The notes: generated from the sequence alone by a model not told the origin. A stretch of DNA of 64,000 nt from Patellaria atrata CBS 101060 (GCA_010093705.1 MU006105.1:411960-475959); one strand, 5' to 3'; numbered from the stretch's first letter, positions 40,306-51,766 are shown. A program made the numbers and translations.

Positions 40306-40343
<38 letters not shown>

Positions 40344-41165
40344 TTTTGAGATAGGAGTAGATTAATAATAAGTTGCATCAACTAGATCACGCTCATAACG
40401 CTTCCAAGCCGCGGCTTTCTTGTTGGATATAGAAGATGTCCATATATCTGTCTGTCTGTCTGGACCCCAAACATCCATGCCTAATACACAGGCACCTGAA
40501 CTGGACCGGTGGTTTCTTGGTAAGCTACGGTAGTGATGGTAGCTTGAATGCATTTTGGATGGGATACGGCGGAGAGGGAGTCGTATGGCGCCGTCAGCGT
40601 GGTTCACTTCTACGGAAGACTCGAACTGCAGAGTTATTAGTGGTGAACTGGTGATACGGTAGGTACAGTGCTTAGAAACTAGCCCTTCCTTTACAGATTT
40701 GTCATTCAAATCACTAGCTTCTGCTGTAGAAGAAGTTTAATAGTTACTTTTTTTTTTTGTTTCTGGGCATAAACATGCTTCCTTCGGTATGATAATGAGG
40801 TAGATATTTGTTTTCATATTTGTTGTAGTTATACACTGCTGAACTAGGTATCAATCGACTTGTTTTTAGAAGACTCCGGTGAGCCGAAAACGGGGTCTCG
40901 TGTCCTTTTGTATGATGTTTCTGTTTCTGTTTCTGTTTCACATATTTTTGTTTTGGTGCAGAGGTCTTAAGACTCGTGCTTTGCTTTTGGCGATGATTTA
41001 TCCGCTTTAAAAAGTTAGGGAGATAGCTGGATGGCCATTCTCCTTCGAACAGACGTACATTTCCGATCGTAGAACCCCCCCGATCCTCCCAACAAACACT
41101 CCAATCTTCCCCGTCCAACCCCATACCTTCCATCGCATCCTCATTCCATCCCCTCCTCTCTCTCT
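40102..41165. other. Spacer with poly-C tract
   Basis: About 1.06 kb between bZIP and CoA-binding genes. Main feature is the C run at 40306-40343. Otherwise only shadow ORFs, and a short TGTC repeat near 40446. Confidence 0.45.
40306..40343. repeat. 38-base homopolymer C tract
   Basis: Uninterrupted run of 38 cytosines about 200 bp downstream of the bZIP stop. Length of such a run is often unreliable in assemblies. Confidence 0.9.
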
Positions 41166-41756
41166 CTACAATTTCCCCCCTTGCCCCTCCCCTTCCCTCC
41201 CCGCACCTCTAACCCCCCTCTCCCCATCCACAAGCACACACCACCCCTCATGCCCCTCACTCCCCTCCAACCCCGCAAGCACGATCTCAAACGCCCCCCT
41301 CGCGAACTCCTCGACCTCGGCGTCAAAACTTCCCGGCTGCAACCACACCGCTCTGACGCCCGCCCTCTTCGCCTCCCTCAACACGCGCATCGTCACGGCC
41401 GGCGGGGTAATGACGCTGAGGGCCGTCTCGGCGGGGGAGGGGAGGGCGGCGGGCCCCGGGAGCGTGGGGACGGGAGCGAGGGTGGTGGAGGGGGCGAAGG
41501 ATATGCGGGGCGCGTTGGGGTTGAGGGCGTGCACGGGGAGGGAGTGTTGGAGGTACCATAGCAGGACTGCGATGGCTATTAGTGGTTGGTGTGCGGAGGT
41601 TTGAGAGGGAGTGAGACCTTTGTGGCCGAATTTGGTGGGGTCGGAGGATGCGCCTGCCACGGCGAAAACGGGGGTTTTGAAGAAGGACGTCAGTGTCGTT
41701 TCCATGCCGTGCGTGGTGTAGTTGCGGGGGAGATGGAGGGAAAGCAGAGCTCTCAT
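41166..41756 (-). CDS. CoA-binding domain protein (YccU-like)
   Basis: Two exons: 41756-41618 and 41566-41166, intron 51 bp (GTCTCA...CGCAG), joining GHK to VLLWYL. A start at the internal ATG 41705 is equally possible and would leave out a possible mitochondrial leader (MRALLSLHLPRNYTT). The Rossmann-like CoA_binding domain is seen in FFKTPVFAVAGASSDPTKFGHKV, WYLQHSLPVHALNPN, LPSPAETALSVITPP and AVWLQPGSFDAEV. Members bind CoA or nucleotides; function is unknown. The C-terminal ~45 residues (GLEGSEGHEG...) are Gly/Glu-rich, in GC-biased sequence. Confidence 0.8.
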   Translation of the reverse strand: MRALLSLHLPRNYTTHGMETTLTSFFKTPVFAVAGASSDPTKFGHKGLTPSQTSAHQPLIAIAVLLWYLQHSLPVHALNPNAPRISFAPSTTLAPVPTLPGPAALPSPAETALSVITPPAVTMRVLREAKRAGVRAVWLQPGSFDAEVEEFARGAFEIVLAGLEGSEGHEGWCVLVDGERGVRGAGREGEGQGGKL

Positions 41757-42121
41757 GGTGTGGGTGGCGATGAGGGACAAGGGAGGGGGGAAGAAAGGGG
41801 GGGGGAGGGGAGGGGAGCTCGGACGGTGGTTTGGGATCCGAGGTTCGTCGAGGGGAGGGGCTACGGTACTCTATGGAGCATATTGTTGTGCGCAAAGAGT
41901 CATATGTTAGTATTCTATTACATATAGTTTCAATATTTTTTGTTATTCAAGTAAGCCGAAGAGTTTCAATGGGTGAGCCCTATAATACTATAATCTGAAC
42001 TACCTAAAAGGGAGTACGCTTTCGCCATGCGGTCTCCAAACTATCAAATACTCTCAAAGTTTATACTATGCAGCATATCTTCCAACATCTATCTAGTATG
42101 TAATTCTTTCATAGCGCCGGA
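41757..42121. other. Spacer between CoA-binding and DHCR24-like genes
   Basis: Purine-rich near 41780-41870, then AT-rich. No gene seen. Confidence 0.35.
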
Positions 42122-43654
42122 TCATTTCGAAAATAAATGTCCTGTCCCTCCCCTTACCGCAGCCAAAATCCCCCTGATTCCACTCACCACGTTGACCTTC
42201 CCTTTAAACTCTTTTGCCTTCACTTTATCGTAAACGGAGGGTAGCTTAGCTGCTCCATATTTCTCACGGAGCTCTTCGTACCACTCACGGTTGTATATCG
42301 ACCAGAATTCTTGCTCGGTATAATACGCATTTGCATATAACCACTTGAACCCGCCTAATTCCCGTACCTTGGCCTCTAAAGCTCGATTGACTGCAGCGAA
42401 ACGATCCTGTACCCGGGGGCCTGGACCCCAAACACCTACATTCAGTAAGAATTTGGGAGTCGCAACACTCGATGTCGAAGCTCCAGTGCCTTCCGTTGGG
42501 GTATCGTGGTGTGATTGTATGCCAATTTTTGCGCGAAGAGGTACGCTCTCTGCAGAATCCATCTTTAGAGGACACAGCCATAGGGGATAGATCCCCAGAT
42601 CTTCGTCTACGTACTCTATGAAACGCTGTACAGTCCCAAATGGCATTGCTAAGTCCTGGATAATGTACTGTTGTGAGTACCCGCTTACATTTAGGGCCTG
42701 GTACATCTTGCGCGTATGGAGGAGTGGATCTAGGAGAAAGCGGGTGGCCGAATTGAATGGGGCGTGGAAGCGCTTGAACGCGTATCTCCCGGTCCAGAAA
42801 GCCCCTCTATCGTACCGGAAGAGGTAGTCGACAAGGGGAATGTACTCTGTGACGGGTTCTTGGTGTTGTTTCCCTAACTTCTGGACGTGGAGGTAGAACC
42901 ATGGATCCCATTTTCGAGAGAACTGCCGTACTTTGGGCGACTTAGTCTCGAATTCATCGGTCAGTGTACCAAGCATTATCATTCCCGAATCCCGTGAGTA
43001 CAGAATGCCATCAATGTAGTCAATGTGCATAGACTTTTCCTCCATAGCGCTGTCGATCTCTTGAATCGCTTGTTCAAGACTCTCTACGTGCGTGTATTGC
43101 AGTTGTACAAATCGCTTTGCAGAGATGAGTTGGACCTCCAGAAGTGTTATCACTCCTAATGTACCAAAGCTACCTGCAGCTCCAAAGAATAAATCAGGAA
43201 GTTGAGTAGGAGAGGCCTTCACGCGCTCACCAGTGGCTAGTATGATTTCGATCCAGTTTACAATTTTGTTGAAAAACCCGTACCGAAATGAAGAACTTTC
43301 TCCGCCAGTGCCAGCGAAGCCACCTCCGACTGTGATTCCGGGAAATTCCATCACAACAGGCGGGACTAGCGAGTACTCCAAGGTTGCTTTGACTAACTCA
43401 TCCATAGGTACATTGGGCTCGACAAGGGCTATCTTCTTTTCGACATCGATCTCAATTATCCGGGTGAAGGACGTAAGGTCGAGCATTTTTTCTCGTTCGA
43501 AGTGTGTAATCCTGGTAGAGTTTGTGGATCCATGAAAGACTCTGAACTTTTCACTCTTCTGGGAGAATTCTGCTATCTTGTCTCCGAGTACTCCAACAGC
43601 GTTATCATGCTCATGCCGCAGAGCATCGTCTATGGTACGTCGTGATGAGCTCAT
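42122..43654 (-). CDS. FAD-linked oxidoreductase, delta(24)-sterol reductase (DHCR24/Diminuto)-like
   Basis: Single exon, 510 residues. The PCMH-type FAD-binding domain covers about residues 30-200: FRVFHGSTNSTR, LDLTSFTRIIEIDVEKKIALVEPNVPMDELVK, VVMEFPGITVGGGFAGTGGESSSFRYGFF, then GAAGSFGTLGVITLLEVQL. The C-terminal half has the family's features (YDRGAFWTGRYAF, LNVGVWGPG, LYANAYYTEQEFWSIYNREWYEELREKY). These match plant/animal Diminuto/DHCR24, which reduce the C24 double bond of sterols using FAD. Fungi make ergosterol by a different C24 route, so the fungal homologue may act on another substrate. There is no obvious transmembrane segment at the N-terminus, unlike the animal enzyme. Divergently transcribed from the GH47 gene. 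Confidence 0.88.
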   Translation of the reverse strand: MSSSRRTIDDALRHEHDNAVGVLGDKIAEFSQKSEKFRVFHGSTNSTRITHFEREKMLDLTSFTRIIEIDVEKKIALVEPNVPMDELVKATLEYSLVPPVVMEFPGITVGGGFAGTGGESSSFRYGFFNKIVNWIEIILATGERVKASPTQLPDLFFGAAGSFGTLGVITLLEVQLISAKRFVQLQYTHVESLEQAIQEIDSAMEEKSMHIDYIDGILYSRDSGMIMLGTLTDEFETKSPKVRQFSRKWDPWFYLHVQKLGKQHQEPVTEYIPLVDYLFRYDRGAFWTGRYAFKRFHAPFNSATRFLLDPLLHTRKMYQALNVSGYSQQYIIQDLAMPFGTVQRFIEYVDEDLGIYPLWLCPLKMDSAESVPLRAKIGIQSHHDTPTEGTGASTSSVATPKFLLNVGVWGPGPRVQDRFAAVNRALEAKVRELGGFKWLYANAYYTEQEFWSIYNREWYEELREKYGAAKLPSVYDKVKAKEFKGKVNVVSGIRGILAAVRGGTGHLFSK

Positions 43655-44642
43655 TCTGTACGGTATAAAAATAGTTGGGAAAATAAAGTAAAGAGTTCGA
43701 ATAAATATTTCAGTATTTTCTCCGTGCGTTCTTGAATCGATTTAAGCCTACAATCTACTTGAGTATAACCGACCTGAAGTTATGGCCCAATGAAATTTTG
43801 TACAGAGAGAAGTTTGGATATTCTGTCGTTCGAGGTGAAGCGAACGTACTGTACAGTGACAGAAGAAATATAAGTGTGATAGCTAAGGACATACGTTCTA
43901 TACGATTAAAAGGAAAGACGTACCCTTACGGTCTGAACGAAGTAGTGAAGTGAATACATATCACTACGGTATCCATGTAACGGAACACTGCGGCCTTGGC
44001 AAGTGGACTGAAGTTCAGTAAGAGCGAAAAATACACCCTAATCCTTCTATACGAAAAAGTGTAAGGAATGTATGCACTAGGTTTAAGTAGACTGATACTT
44101 AGATAAATGGACAGAGTTGCGATGGAATTTGTACGGCTGTAATTCTCTATTATAGTACGTGGTTAAGGGAGAAGGTTTCAGGGGTAAATTTTTTGGACAC
44201 ACTTTGTGATATCATATCTGCTCCGAATGATATTATTATACCTTTTTGAATAATAAAATACGAAAGAAATGAAGGATAATAAAAGATAACAAAAGCATGA
44301 TGTTCCTTGCTCTCAAATTAACTGCGGATCCTCATCGGGGAGACTCGTCACCTCCGCGACTACCAACGAAAAACTCCCTACGTAAGATCAAGTGAACGAC
44401 GCGTTAGGCACACTCAAGGCATACTAGATCACTTACATTCGTTTGTTTACCTTCTGTCTACTTCGTATATTTTCTATAGGACCTATTTGTGTTGTTTATA
44501 TATCTTCTCTCGCACCAGTATGATACTCTGCGATCGGTCCATCGCTCTTACGACTTGACGACTTGGTCGAACGGCTGGGCAATTTATCAAGCCCGAGAGC
44601 CTACAAAAGCTTATATCGACAATATATGCATTCCCTTCCATA
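43655..44642. other. Divergent intergenic region, DHCR24-like and GH47
   Basis: 988 bp serving as promoter for genes on both sides. AT-rich around 44200-44300. No specific regulatory site called. Confidence 0.4.
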
Positions 44643-46328
44643 ATGGTCTCTCTATATAACAAACCGGTGTTTCGATTTCAAGTCTTCTGCGCATTTGTCA
44701 TAATCGTCCTCTATATCATAATCACCTCGAATCTCGAACTCCATCCCATCGGTCTACAACAAGTGCAATTTCGGGGTCCTAGCATACAGTTCGAAAACTT
44801 TACGGATGGCAGGGGCGCTGCAGACGTTGAAAAAGCGAAAAAGATCAAAGATGCCATGAAATACACTTTTTGGAAATACAAGGAACAGGCATGGGGTTAC
44901 GACGATATCAAACCTGTCACAGGGGGAAATGCTTCAAGTCGCAACGGATGGGGGGCATTCATTGTGGATACTTCAACAACTATGGCTTTGATGGGCTTAT
45001 GGGATGAATTGTCTCATGAAGTAAACCATATCATCACCGCTATCGATTTTGACACCGCCGACGGTCTGGTTGATCCATTCGAGACTACCATCAGATACTT
45101 GGGAGCTCTTGTATCGCTAACAGATTTATACGAAGCTGGAGTGATCAACTCGACGAAGATAATTGAAAGACATCGGGATGGTATACTCACGCAGGCAGTT
45201 AAACTGGCTCAGAAACTTGCTCCAGCGTACAACGCTAACACTGGGATGATGTGGACTCGTGTAAATTTCACTACAAATGAAGGAGAAGGTGATCCACCCA
45301 CAGTATACCGATGGGATCCTGAAAAGATACAATACAAGAATCCTACAATTGGTCCCGCCCGTGCTGGCTCAAGTATTTTGGAGAATAGGGTCCTCACTCG
45401 TCTTACCGGTGACATTTCTTACTTGGCTAATTCCACAAGAGCATGGGCACCACTCGTCTGGAATAAATACAAGGAGGATTGGCCTGGAATCATTGACGGG
45501 CCTATTGATACATTTACGAAAAGCCCGGTCGGCCACCAACGACATTGGGACGCAGGGCACGACAGTTACTACGAATACCTGATTAAAGCAGCTCTCTTGG
45601 CACCTCACGACAAATACACCCCGGTGTATGAAAATCGCTGGATTGCAGCCGCCGAATCCCTCCGTAAGCGCCTAGTAAGCCAATCCTCTCCGACCGCAAA
45701 CCATACCAAACAACACCTCTACATGTCGAAATGGGATAGTGGTTACTCCCTGAACGAAATGAGCCACCTGGCCTGCTTTGCTCCAGGAAACCTTATACTC
45801 GGCGGTAAATACCTTAAGATGCCACATCTGGTCACTCTCGGTAAGGCCCTGCTGGAAGGCTGCCGCAACACCTACGCCTCTACCCCTTCGGGCATTGGGC
45901 CTGAGAAGTTCTCCTGGATACCGCACACAGGCTACCCCAAACCAACGTTCGAGCCGCAGAACGCCCTACAAAAGTACGAAGTTGACACTTACGGCTTCTG
46001 GCTAGCCGACAGCCGCTACCTCCTACGACCCGAGTACGTCGAGTCTCTCTTCTACGGCTGGCGCATCACAGGCGAGCAGCGGTACCGAGACTGGGCCTGG
46101 GAAGCATTTCAAGCCATAGAAAAGCACTGTAAGACACCGTACGGGTATGCCACACTGAAGGACGTCACGGAAATTGGAGAGAACAAGAGACATATCGATC
46201 AGAGTGAGAGCTTCTGGGGCGCGGAGACATTGAAGTATTTGTACTTGACGTTTGCGGATACGGAGGTGGGGAGTTTGGATGAATGGGTGTATAGTACGGA
46301 AGGGCATCCGTTTAGGATGACCATGTAG
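44643..46328 (+). CDS. GH47 class I alpha-1,2-mannosidase, type II membrane protein
   Basis: Single exon, 561 residues. A signal-anchor helix is at about residues 10-28 (FRFQVFCAFVIIVLYIIITS), so a Golgi or ER type II topology is expected. GH47 motifs: DAMKYTFWKYKEQAWGYDDIKPV, NGWGAFIVDTSTTMALMGL, VDPFETTIRYLGAL, MSHLACFAPGNLILGG, YLLRPEYVESLFYGWRITG, RHIDQSESFWGAETLKYLYLTF, and the Ca-binding end STEGHPF. The enzymes trim mannose from N-glycans using Ca2+. Sequons NFT, NAS, NST and NHT lie in the lumenal part. Length is normal. Confidence 0.93.
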   Translation: MVSLYNKPVFRFQVFCAFVIIVLYIIITSNLELHPIGLQQVQFRGPSIQFENFTDGRGAADVEKAKKIKDAMKYTFWKYKEQAWGYDDIKPVTGGNASSRNGWGAFIVDTSTTMALMGLWDELSHEVNHIITAIDFDTADGLVDPFETTIRYLGALVSLTDLYEAGVINSTKIIERHRDGILTQAVKLAQKLAPAYNANTGMMWTRVNFTTNEGEGDPPTVYRWDPEKIQYKNPTIGPARAGSSILENRVLTRLTGDISYLANSTRAWAPLVWNKYKEDWPGIIDGPIDTFTKSPVGHQRHWDAGHDSYYEYLIKAALLAPHDKYTPVYENRWIAAAESLRKRLVSQSSPTANHTKQHLYMSKWDSGYSLNEMSHLACFAPGNLILGGKYLKMPHLVTLGKALLEGCRNTYASTPSGIGPEKFSWIPHTGYPKPTFEPQNALQKYEVDTYGFWLADSRYLLRPEYVESLFYGWRITGEQRYRDWAWEAFQAIEKHCKTPYGYATLKDVTEIGENKRHIDQSESFWGAETLKYLYLTFADTEVGSLDEWVYSTEGHPFRMTM

Positions 46329-46951
46329 GAGGATGAAGAGAGGCTGTATATTGGATCGCATTATACCCGGTCGGGTGGCGTTTTGTTTTGGGAAAAAGGG
46401 ATAGGGTTTTGTGTAGAATGATGGCGTTTTATAGTATCAATCATCTTATATGTTTAACGGTCTTGTGAGAGAGGCTTACAACGAGATGACTGCTAGTCTG
46501 AAAAGTACTACAAAATATGTCACTGTGGAAGCTTAAGATGGAGAATAAAGACGTGATCTTAACAATCTTGGTGCTGGCACGTTGCGCAAAGACCTGGTAT
46601 AGAAGTAAATGATATAGTGTTGTTCCCGGGCTTCTTTTCTGTTTCGCCGGGCAGTCAAGCAAGGAGTAAACTGATATCCCTGCCAAGTCCACCACTGCGG
46701 AGGACCTCCGGTAAGGTAAGTAATTTGTGAGTAAACCGATGGAGTCCTGTCCCTGCTGTGGTGGTCGTCGCCGCGTCGGACATCGGCACCAAGGCCTTAC
46801 GTGAGCTCACCACTCGCCAAGAGATATGTTCCAGCTGTTTCCTCCGCTTTCATCGCCGCCGAAGTTCACGATACCTTTACGCGTAGGCCTAAAGTGCCTG
46901 AAGTATTACTAACCCGCTGCTGGCTATATCTTCCTCTCGCGGTTGCCCGTC
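46329..46951. other. Spacer between GH47 and AN1 genes
   Basis: 623 bp, GH47 3' flank and promoter of the AN1 gene. Nothing further recognised. Confidence 0.35.
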
Positions 46952-48000
46952 ATGGCGCCCTTAAACATTCCTCCAGAAAGGTCTGAAGCGCAAAGTTATA
47001 CCAGCATGTCTGTCGGAGATGTTGAAGCTATCGGCGCACATTGTCAGATGGCTTTCTGCCATCAACTAGATTTCTTACCTTTTAGATGCGAGAGTTGTAA
47101 AGGGTATGTTGCTTTTCCTTGCCCCTGGTATTTCGAGATTTCCCACTTCACTCTTGCTTTCTCCGTTGAATTCCTGCACAAACGACTTAGACTAACTCTC
47201 ATACCACCAGCAAGTTCTGTCTAGACCATCGCACTGAATCTGCCCACAATTGCTCGAATGCGGGCGCTTGGGCCCGCGCCCGAAGACAAGATTCCATAGG
47301 AACATATAGACCAACCCAGAAGCCCTCTCTTCTTAACCACGAACAACAATGCTCCTCTCCCGTCTGCAAAACCCTCGTCAATACAGCCCTGACGCCTGGC
47401 GTCCACTGTTCGAATTGCAACCGGCAGTACTGCCTCAAACACCGCATGCAAGAAGACCACGACTGCTCAAACCTAAAACCACTTGGCGCACGTCCATCAC
47501 AGGGTTCCACGCAGAAAGAGAAGGGCCTTGCAGCATTGGGGAAGTTGAAGGCGTGGAGTTTGGCGAAAAAGAACAATTTCCCGAAAGCGCCGGTGCTGAA
47601 GAAGCCTTCGGCAGCAGCAACGAGTAGAGCGACCCAGCTCGCGGAACTAAACAAGTTGAAGAGCACGGCGCGGGGAGATGATAAGGTGCCCGTAGAGAAA
47701 CGAGTGTACCTTTACGTGGAAGCATCGGCAGATACGACAACTGCGAAGTTTCCGACGGGGAAGTTCTTCTATAGTAGAGATTGGAGTATCGGGAGAGTGT
47801 TAGATGCGGCAGCGAAAGCGTTGCAGGTGGAGAATGTGAATAATAGGGGGGACGACGAGGCTGTGAGACTAAGAGTCTTTCATGTGGAACAAGGACGGCT
47901 GTTGGACTTTGGGGAGAAGGTTGGGGAGGTGTTACAAAGTGGGAATACTATTGTGTTGTTAAGGGGGGTTGGACCCCCTATACCGGATCTGATTGGATAG
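46952..48000 (+). CDS. AN1-type zinc-finger protein, Cuz1/ZFAND1-like
   Basis: Two exons: 46952-47103 and 47211-48000, intron 107 bp (GTATGT...CCAG, phase 2), 313 residues. Two AN1 fingers: the first, CQMAFCHQLDFLPFRCESCKG then KFCLDHR and H...C, is split by the intron; the second, CSSPVCKTLVN, HCSNCNRQYCLKHR, HDC. A Lys/Ala-rich linker follows (residues ~140-220), then a C-terminal ubiquitin-like region (KRVYLYVEAS, KFFYSRDWSIGRVLDAAAKALQ, IVLLRGV). This is the Cuz1/ZFAND1 layout: a proteasome- and Cdc48-associated factor acting in arsenite stress and clearance of ubiquitin conjugates or stress granules. Function inferred from homology. Confidence 0.88.
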
Positions 48001-48515
48001 AGGTATGAGGAATAAGAGACGAGGCTATTTTAGGCATAAAAGGAATGAGTCTATACGCGGCGGATATAGCATGGAAAGGTCTCTGGATGTTGGGTGAAAT
48101 GATTGGAGAGTTATGCATGCGTTGGCTGGCGTTGGATACCATCATATGAGCATTTGAGCGTTCAGGAGTCATCTATATATGTGAAAGAAAACTAAATCTT
48201 AAATATATTATTAAATGTATTAGATATGATTAATCTTACAAAATTACACATATAATAAGACATTTGAACTGCACCATCATTTCCATTTGACTGAGTTACG
48301 TCAAGTAGTCCTATACTGGGGCACTACTCAATTCGGACAAAGTCTTGGCGCGACGCGCTTTGTTTACTTCCCGCTCCTCCTCATCCCACGCCAACTTTTT
48401 TCCAGCGCAACTTCCCGCACCATCTCAATTGCGCACATCTAACGCGCAATAGTTATCCTAAATTCCGGCGCACGAATTTACTATAAGGCAGAAATAATAA
48501 AAATATAATAAAAAC
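48001..48515. other. Spacer between AN1 and Pcs1/Csm1 genes
   Basis: 515 bp, with a strongly AT-rich part around 48185-48260. No gene. Confidence 0.35.
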
Positions 48516-50212
48516 ATGCCGGCACGCAATACCAAACTCTCGCATATGCTCGACGACCCCGAGTCCGCCGAGGACGAAATCCTCGCCTCGCAAATCTTAA
48601 CACCAGACTCCGGGATCGAAAACGCACAGCAGCGCAAAGCTACTGCGGGAAGACGTAAGGGTAGCGCGGTCAAGAAGCTAACAGCAGCAATGCCGCGAAC
48701 ACGCCGAGTAAGCGCTGGCACGGGTGCTATTACGAAAACTACTGCGGCAAAGAGTAGGAAGACCGCGGCGAAGACGACCAAAGCGAGACAGGCGCTGAAG
48801 GAGAGAGCGATTAATGTGGAGGCGGAAGAGACGGAGGAGGTGGATGAGTCTGGGGAAGAGGTGGAGGAGGATCCACCTACGGCGGCGAAGAAGAGGGGAC
48901 GACCGAAACAGGCGCAACAGGATGAAAGTGTTGTTGTGGAGGTTCCGGCTAAGGGGAAGAGAGCGAGAGGATCTGCGAAAGAGAAGCCCGTCAAGGTTAA
49001 AGCTGAAAAGATCGAGGCCCCGTCTGTGGTTAAGAAGTCGAGGACTAAGAAAGAGCCAGTCGTTGAGGAGTCGATAGTAGATGACCCAGATCTAATGGAC
49101 TTAAATGATGGAGACGAAGAGGATAATTTAACTATCCGGCCCGTTGTAAGACGTGCCCCGAATGCGAGACCCGCGGCTCCAGCATCTGTTCAGCGCCCAG
49201 GTTCCGCGTCTGTTCAGAGGCCTAGCTCAGCAACTGGCTACCATCAGAGATCTGCTTCGGTCCAGAGACAGACGGGTCCATCATATAGACGTACTGGAAG
49301 TGTCTCAGACGCAGAATCCCGCGATCCCGTACTGAGACGGAAACTAGGCGACATGACCAAAAAATTCGAAGCGCTCGAAGTTAAGTACCTCAACCTAAAA
49401 GAAGTCGCAATGGGCGATACCGAGTCAAATTTCGAAAGACTCAAGAATTCTACAGACGAGCGAGAAAAAGACCAAGCCACCATAATTGCCTCCCTCAGAA
49501 AAGAACTCTTGGCTCAAAAATCACTCTCTGCCGACTCTAATACTATGCGCTCTCGCTTGCAAGCCCTAGAGTCAGAAAATGCGCGCCTCACATCCGAAAC
49601 CAAGACCCTCAACTCATCTCTCGCAGCCGCCCAGAATGAGATCAAAACCCTAACCACCAAGCTCGCCGCTACACGCTCTGCTTCAGCGGCTGTCCAAAGC
49701 GCTGACACGGTGAGCGGGCAGAAAGCGCCAGGTAGTGCGTTGAAGGGGCAACGTACGATTATGGTCGGGAGCGCGGAAGCAGCAAAGGAAGCGCAAATAA
49801 AGCAGCTGAAAGAAGATTTGTATTCCGATTTGACCGGGTTGATTGTTAGGGGGGTTAAGAGGGGAGAGGAAGAAGATGTATACGACTGCATCCAAACCGG
49901 CCGTAACGGCAGTATGTTTCCTTTTCCTTCTCATTTTACTGTCCCATTTTTTTTTGTTAAGGTCGGATTGGCTAACTAGATGAAATAGCGCTCCATTTCC
50001 ACCTGGCCGTCGCCGATTCAGAAGGCGCGAGTAGCTACGATGAGGTCGAGTTCACCTACATCCCACTCCTTGACGAAAATCGAGATAGGGATTTACTGGA
50101 TCTTCTGCCTGATTATTTGACCGAGGAAATTTTCTTCCCGAGGTCCAGTGCTGCGAGGTTCTATGCGAAGATTCAGGATTGCATGACCAAGAAGATTGAG
50201 TTGGAGGATTAG
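48516..50212 (+). CDS. Monopolin subunit Pcs1/Csm1-like kinetochore protein
   Basis: Two exons: 48516-49911 and 49989-50212, intron 77 bp (GTATGT...AATAG), 539 residues. Residues 1-270 are basic and low in order, with Ala/Lys-rich AT-hook-like stretches (KKRGRPKQ). A coiled coil covers about 275-400 (LRRKLGDMTKKFEALEVKYLNLKEV ... ENARLTSETKTLNSSLAAAQNEI). The C-terminal globular Csm1/Pcs1 domain runs from IKQLKEDLYSDLTGLIVRGVKR to LLPDYLTEEIFFPRSSAARFYAKI, with LHFHLAV formed at the splice junction. Monopolin clamps microtubule-binding sites at the centromere (fission yeast Pcs1/Mde4) or joins sister kinetochores in meiosis (budding yeast). The partner is not in this window. Confidence 0.86.
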
Positions 50213-51019
50213 AAGGTTCTACCGAAGGGTCTTGGTTAGGAGTTCTTGAGGGAGGAGTATAGGTTGGGAATGGGTTAGCGAGAAGCTAGAATCAAATGGG
50301 ATGCAACGGTATGGGCGGATGGCGTGTCCGGTTTGTCATGATCTCTATGTGCTTTTTCCACTTTCTTCATCTTGAGTTGTATCTCCAGGGTGCTGTCTGA
50401 TCTGAGTACGAGGGCTTGATATGGAGGTGGGCTTTCGGGAGTTTTGGGACCTTTCTAGTGATATATCCCTTGTCTTTGTAGAGATACGATTCGTAATTGA
50501 GAGATATCAATTCAGCTTGACGACTTATCTATTCTAGAAACTGACATCGATAGGGTCGATGGACACGATAATGTAGTGGATGCTGCCGGAATGCCTGTCT
50601 GCTTTGTACTGTACAAATACACCTCTCCCCGTTGATTCATCAACTCGTCATCCTAACCGCGCTTCGCTGAACGTCGATGATATGTTTAAATGGGGTGGAT
50701 CATCAGTGTTTGAGCTTCTTCTCCTCCGCTTCGGCTTGTTTCAAGAAGTCCCTATAAGTGAGTGATGTTAACCATTTGCAAACCCTTTCCATGCACTGAA
50801 AACAGCTTTGAGATGGATGAAAGCTCGTTAAACCCTCTTGACCTGCGTAGATGCAAGGAGAAATGAGTTTCAACGGCTGAAATTTCGATTTTCGTATGGT
50901 CCGCCGTCCGAGCCCGTGTTGCGTAGCGCATCAACGGTTCCTAACTCGCTACTTGCATTCTTTTCCAGGAAGAGAGGGGAATGGCGGGGGTGAATTCATG
51001 AGGGGAAAGCGGAAATCTC
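50213..51019. other. Convergent spacer between Pcs1/Csm1 and Atp19
   Basis: About 800 bp, no credible ORF. Convergent 3' regions on both sides. Confidence 0.35.
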
Positions 51020-51332
51020 TTACTGGATGAAGTTCTCCTCGTCTTTGCTCGATGCGTTGATCGGGGGAGTCTGCTGTGCGGTTTTCTTGCCGTCGCCGCG
51101 GAGAGCGAGCCAGGAGCCAGCGAAGGTTGTGCCGAGGGTGGCCATTGAGAGCTATGGAATGGTTAGCCTATTGTTAAAAGAACTCTGTTGCCAGGTATAG
51201 TTCGAGTAGGGGACAGGGTGTTTTGATGATGCACATATCGGGCCATTGGTAGTTGGAGGTGTTGGGAGGTTTTGGGAAACATACGACGTGAGAGCCGACC
51301 TTGCGGCCGAAGATCTCGTAGTAGACGACCAT
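51020..51332 (-). CDS. atp19: ATP synthase subunit k (Atp19)
   Basis: A small gene found by splicing: exon 1 51332-51285 (16 codons), intron 133 bp (GTATGT...CATAG), exon 2 51151-51020, total 59 residues. The protein starts MVVYYEIFGRKVGSHVLSMA and includes TLGTTFAGSWLAL and TPPINASSKDEENFIQ at the end. These match yeast Atp19, a small inner-membrane subunit of the F1Fo-ATP synthase that supports dimer formation; the SSKDEE.FIQ ending is diagnostic. One short transmembrane segment lies at about 17-34. Divergent from the Mtp18 gene, another mitochondrial membrane protein, about 430 bp away. Confidence 0.9.
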
Positions 51333-51766
51333 CTTAACGCTGCGGAGCTCGAGGTAGTTTAGCTGTCCGAGAAAAGGTGAGGGAGTTGGCCGGAGACGTG
51401 TGGTAGAAGCAATTGATGGTATTGATGTGCTTGGAGCTGGTGGTGAGGTCGGAAAACAGCTTCGGATGTAGGTGGTTTGTTATTTACGGTGACAACTGGG
51501 CGTCGAGGGGGTGAGATACCCGTATTGAATTACAGTAGGGGTAAAAATTAGCTGTGGCGGTATGGGCGGATTCAAAATAAGCCAATCAACAATCACTGAC
51601 GATGTCCGCTCGTCCATCGTCACTCGATAGAAGCGAGACGAGTAATGATACCTTCTACCTATCCCATTTCCCCTCTTGCAAGCTTTTCTTCATTTGTCTG
51701 CGGCTCATCGTGCACACTCTCGTGTATTAACACTGCCTTGAAAATCAAGAGTGTTAAGGGTGTATC
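51333..51766. other. Divergent promoter region of atp19 and Mtp18 genes
   Basis: 434 bp between two outward-reading nuclear genes for mitochondrial proteins. No motif called. Confidence 0.4.
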
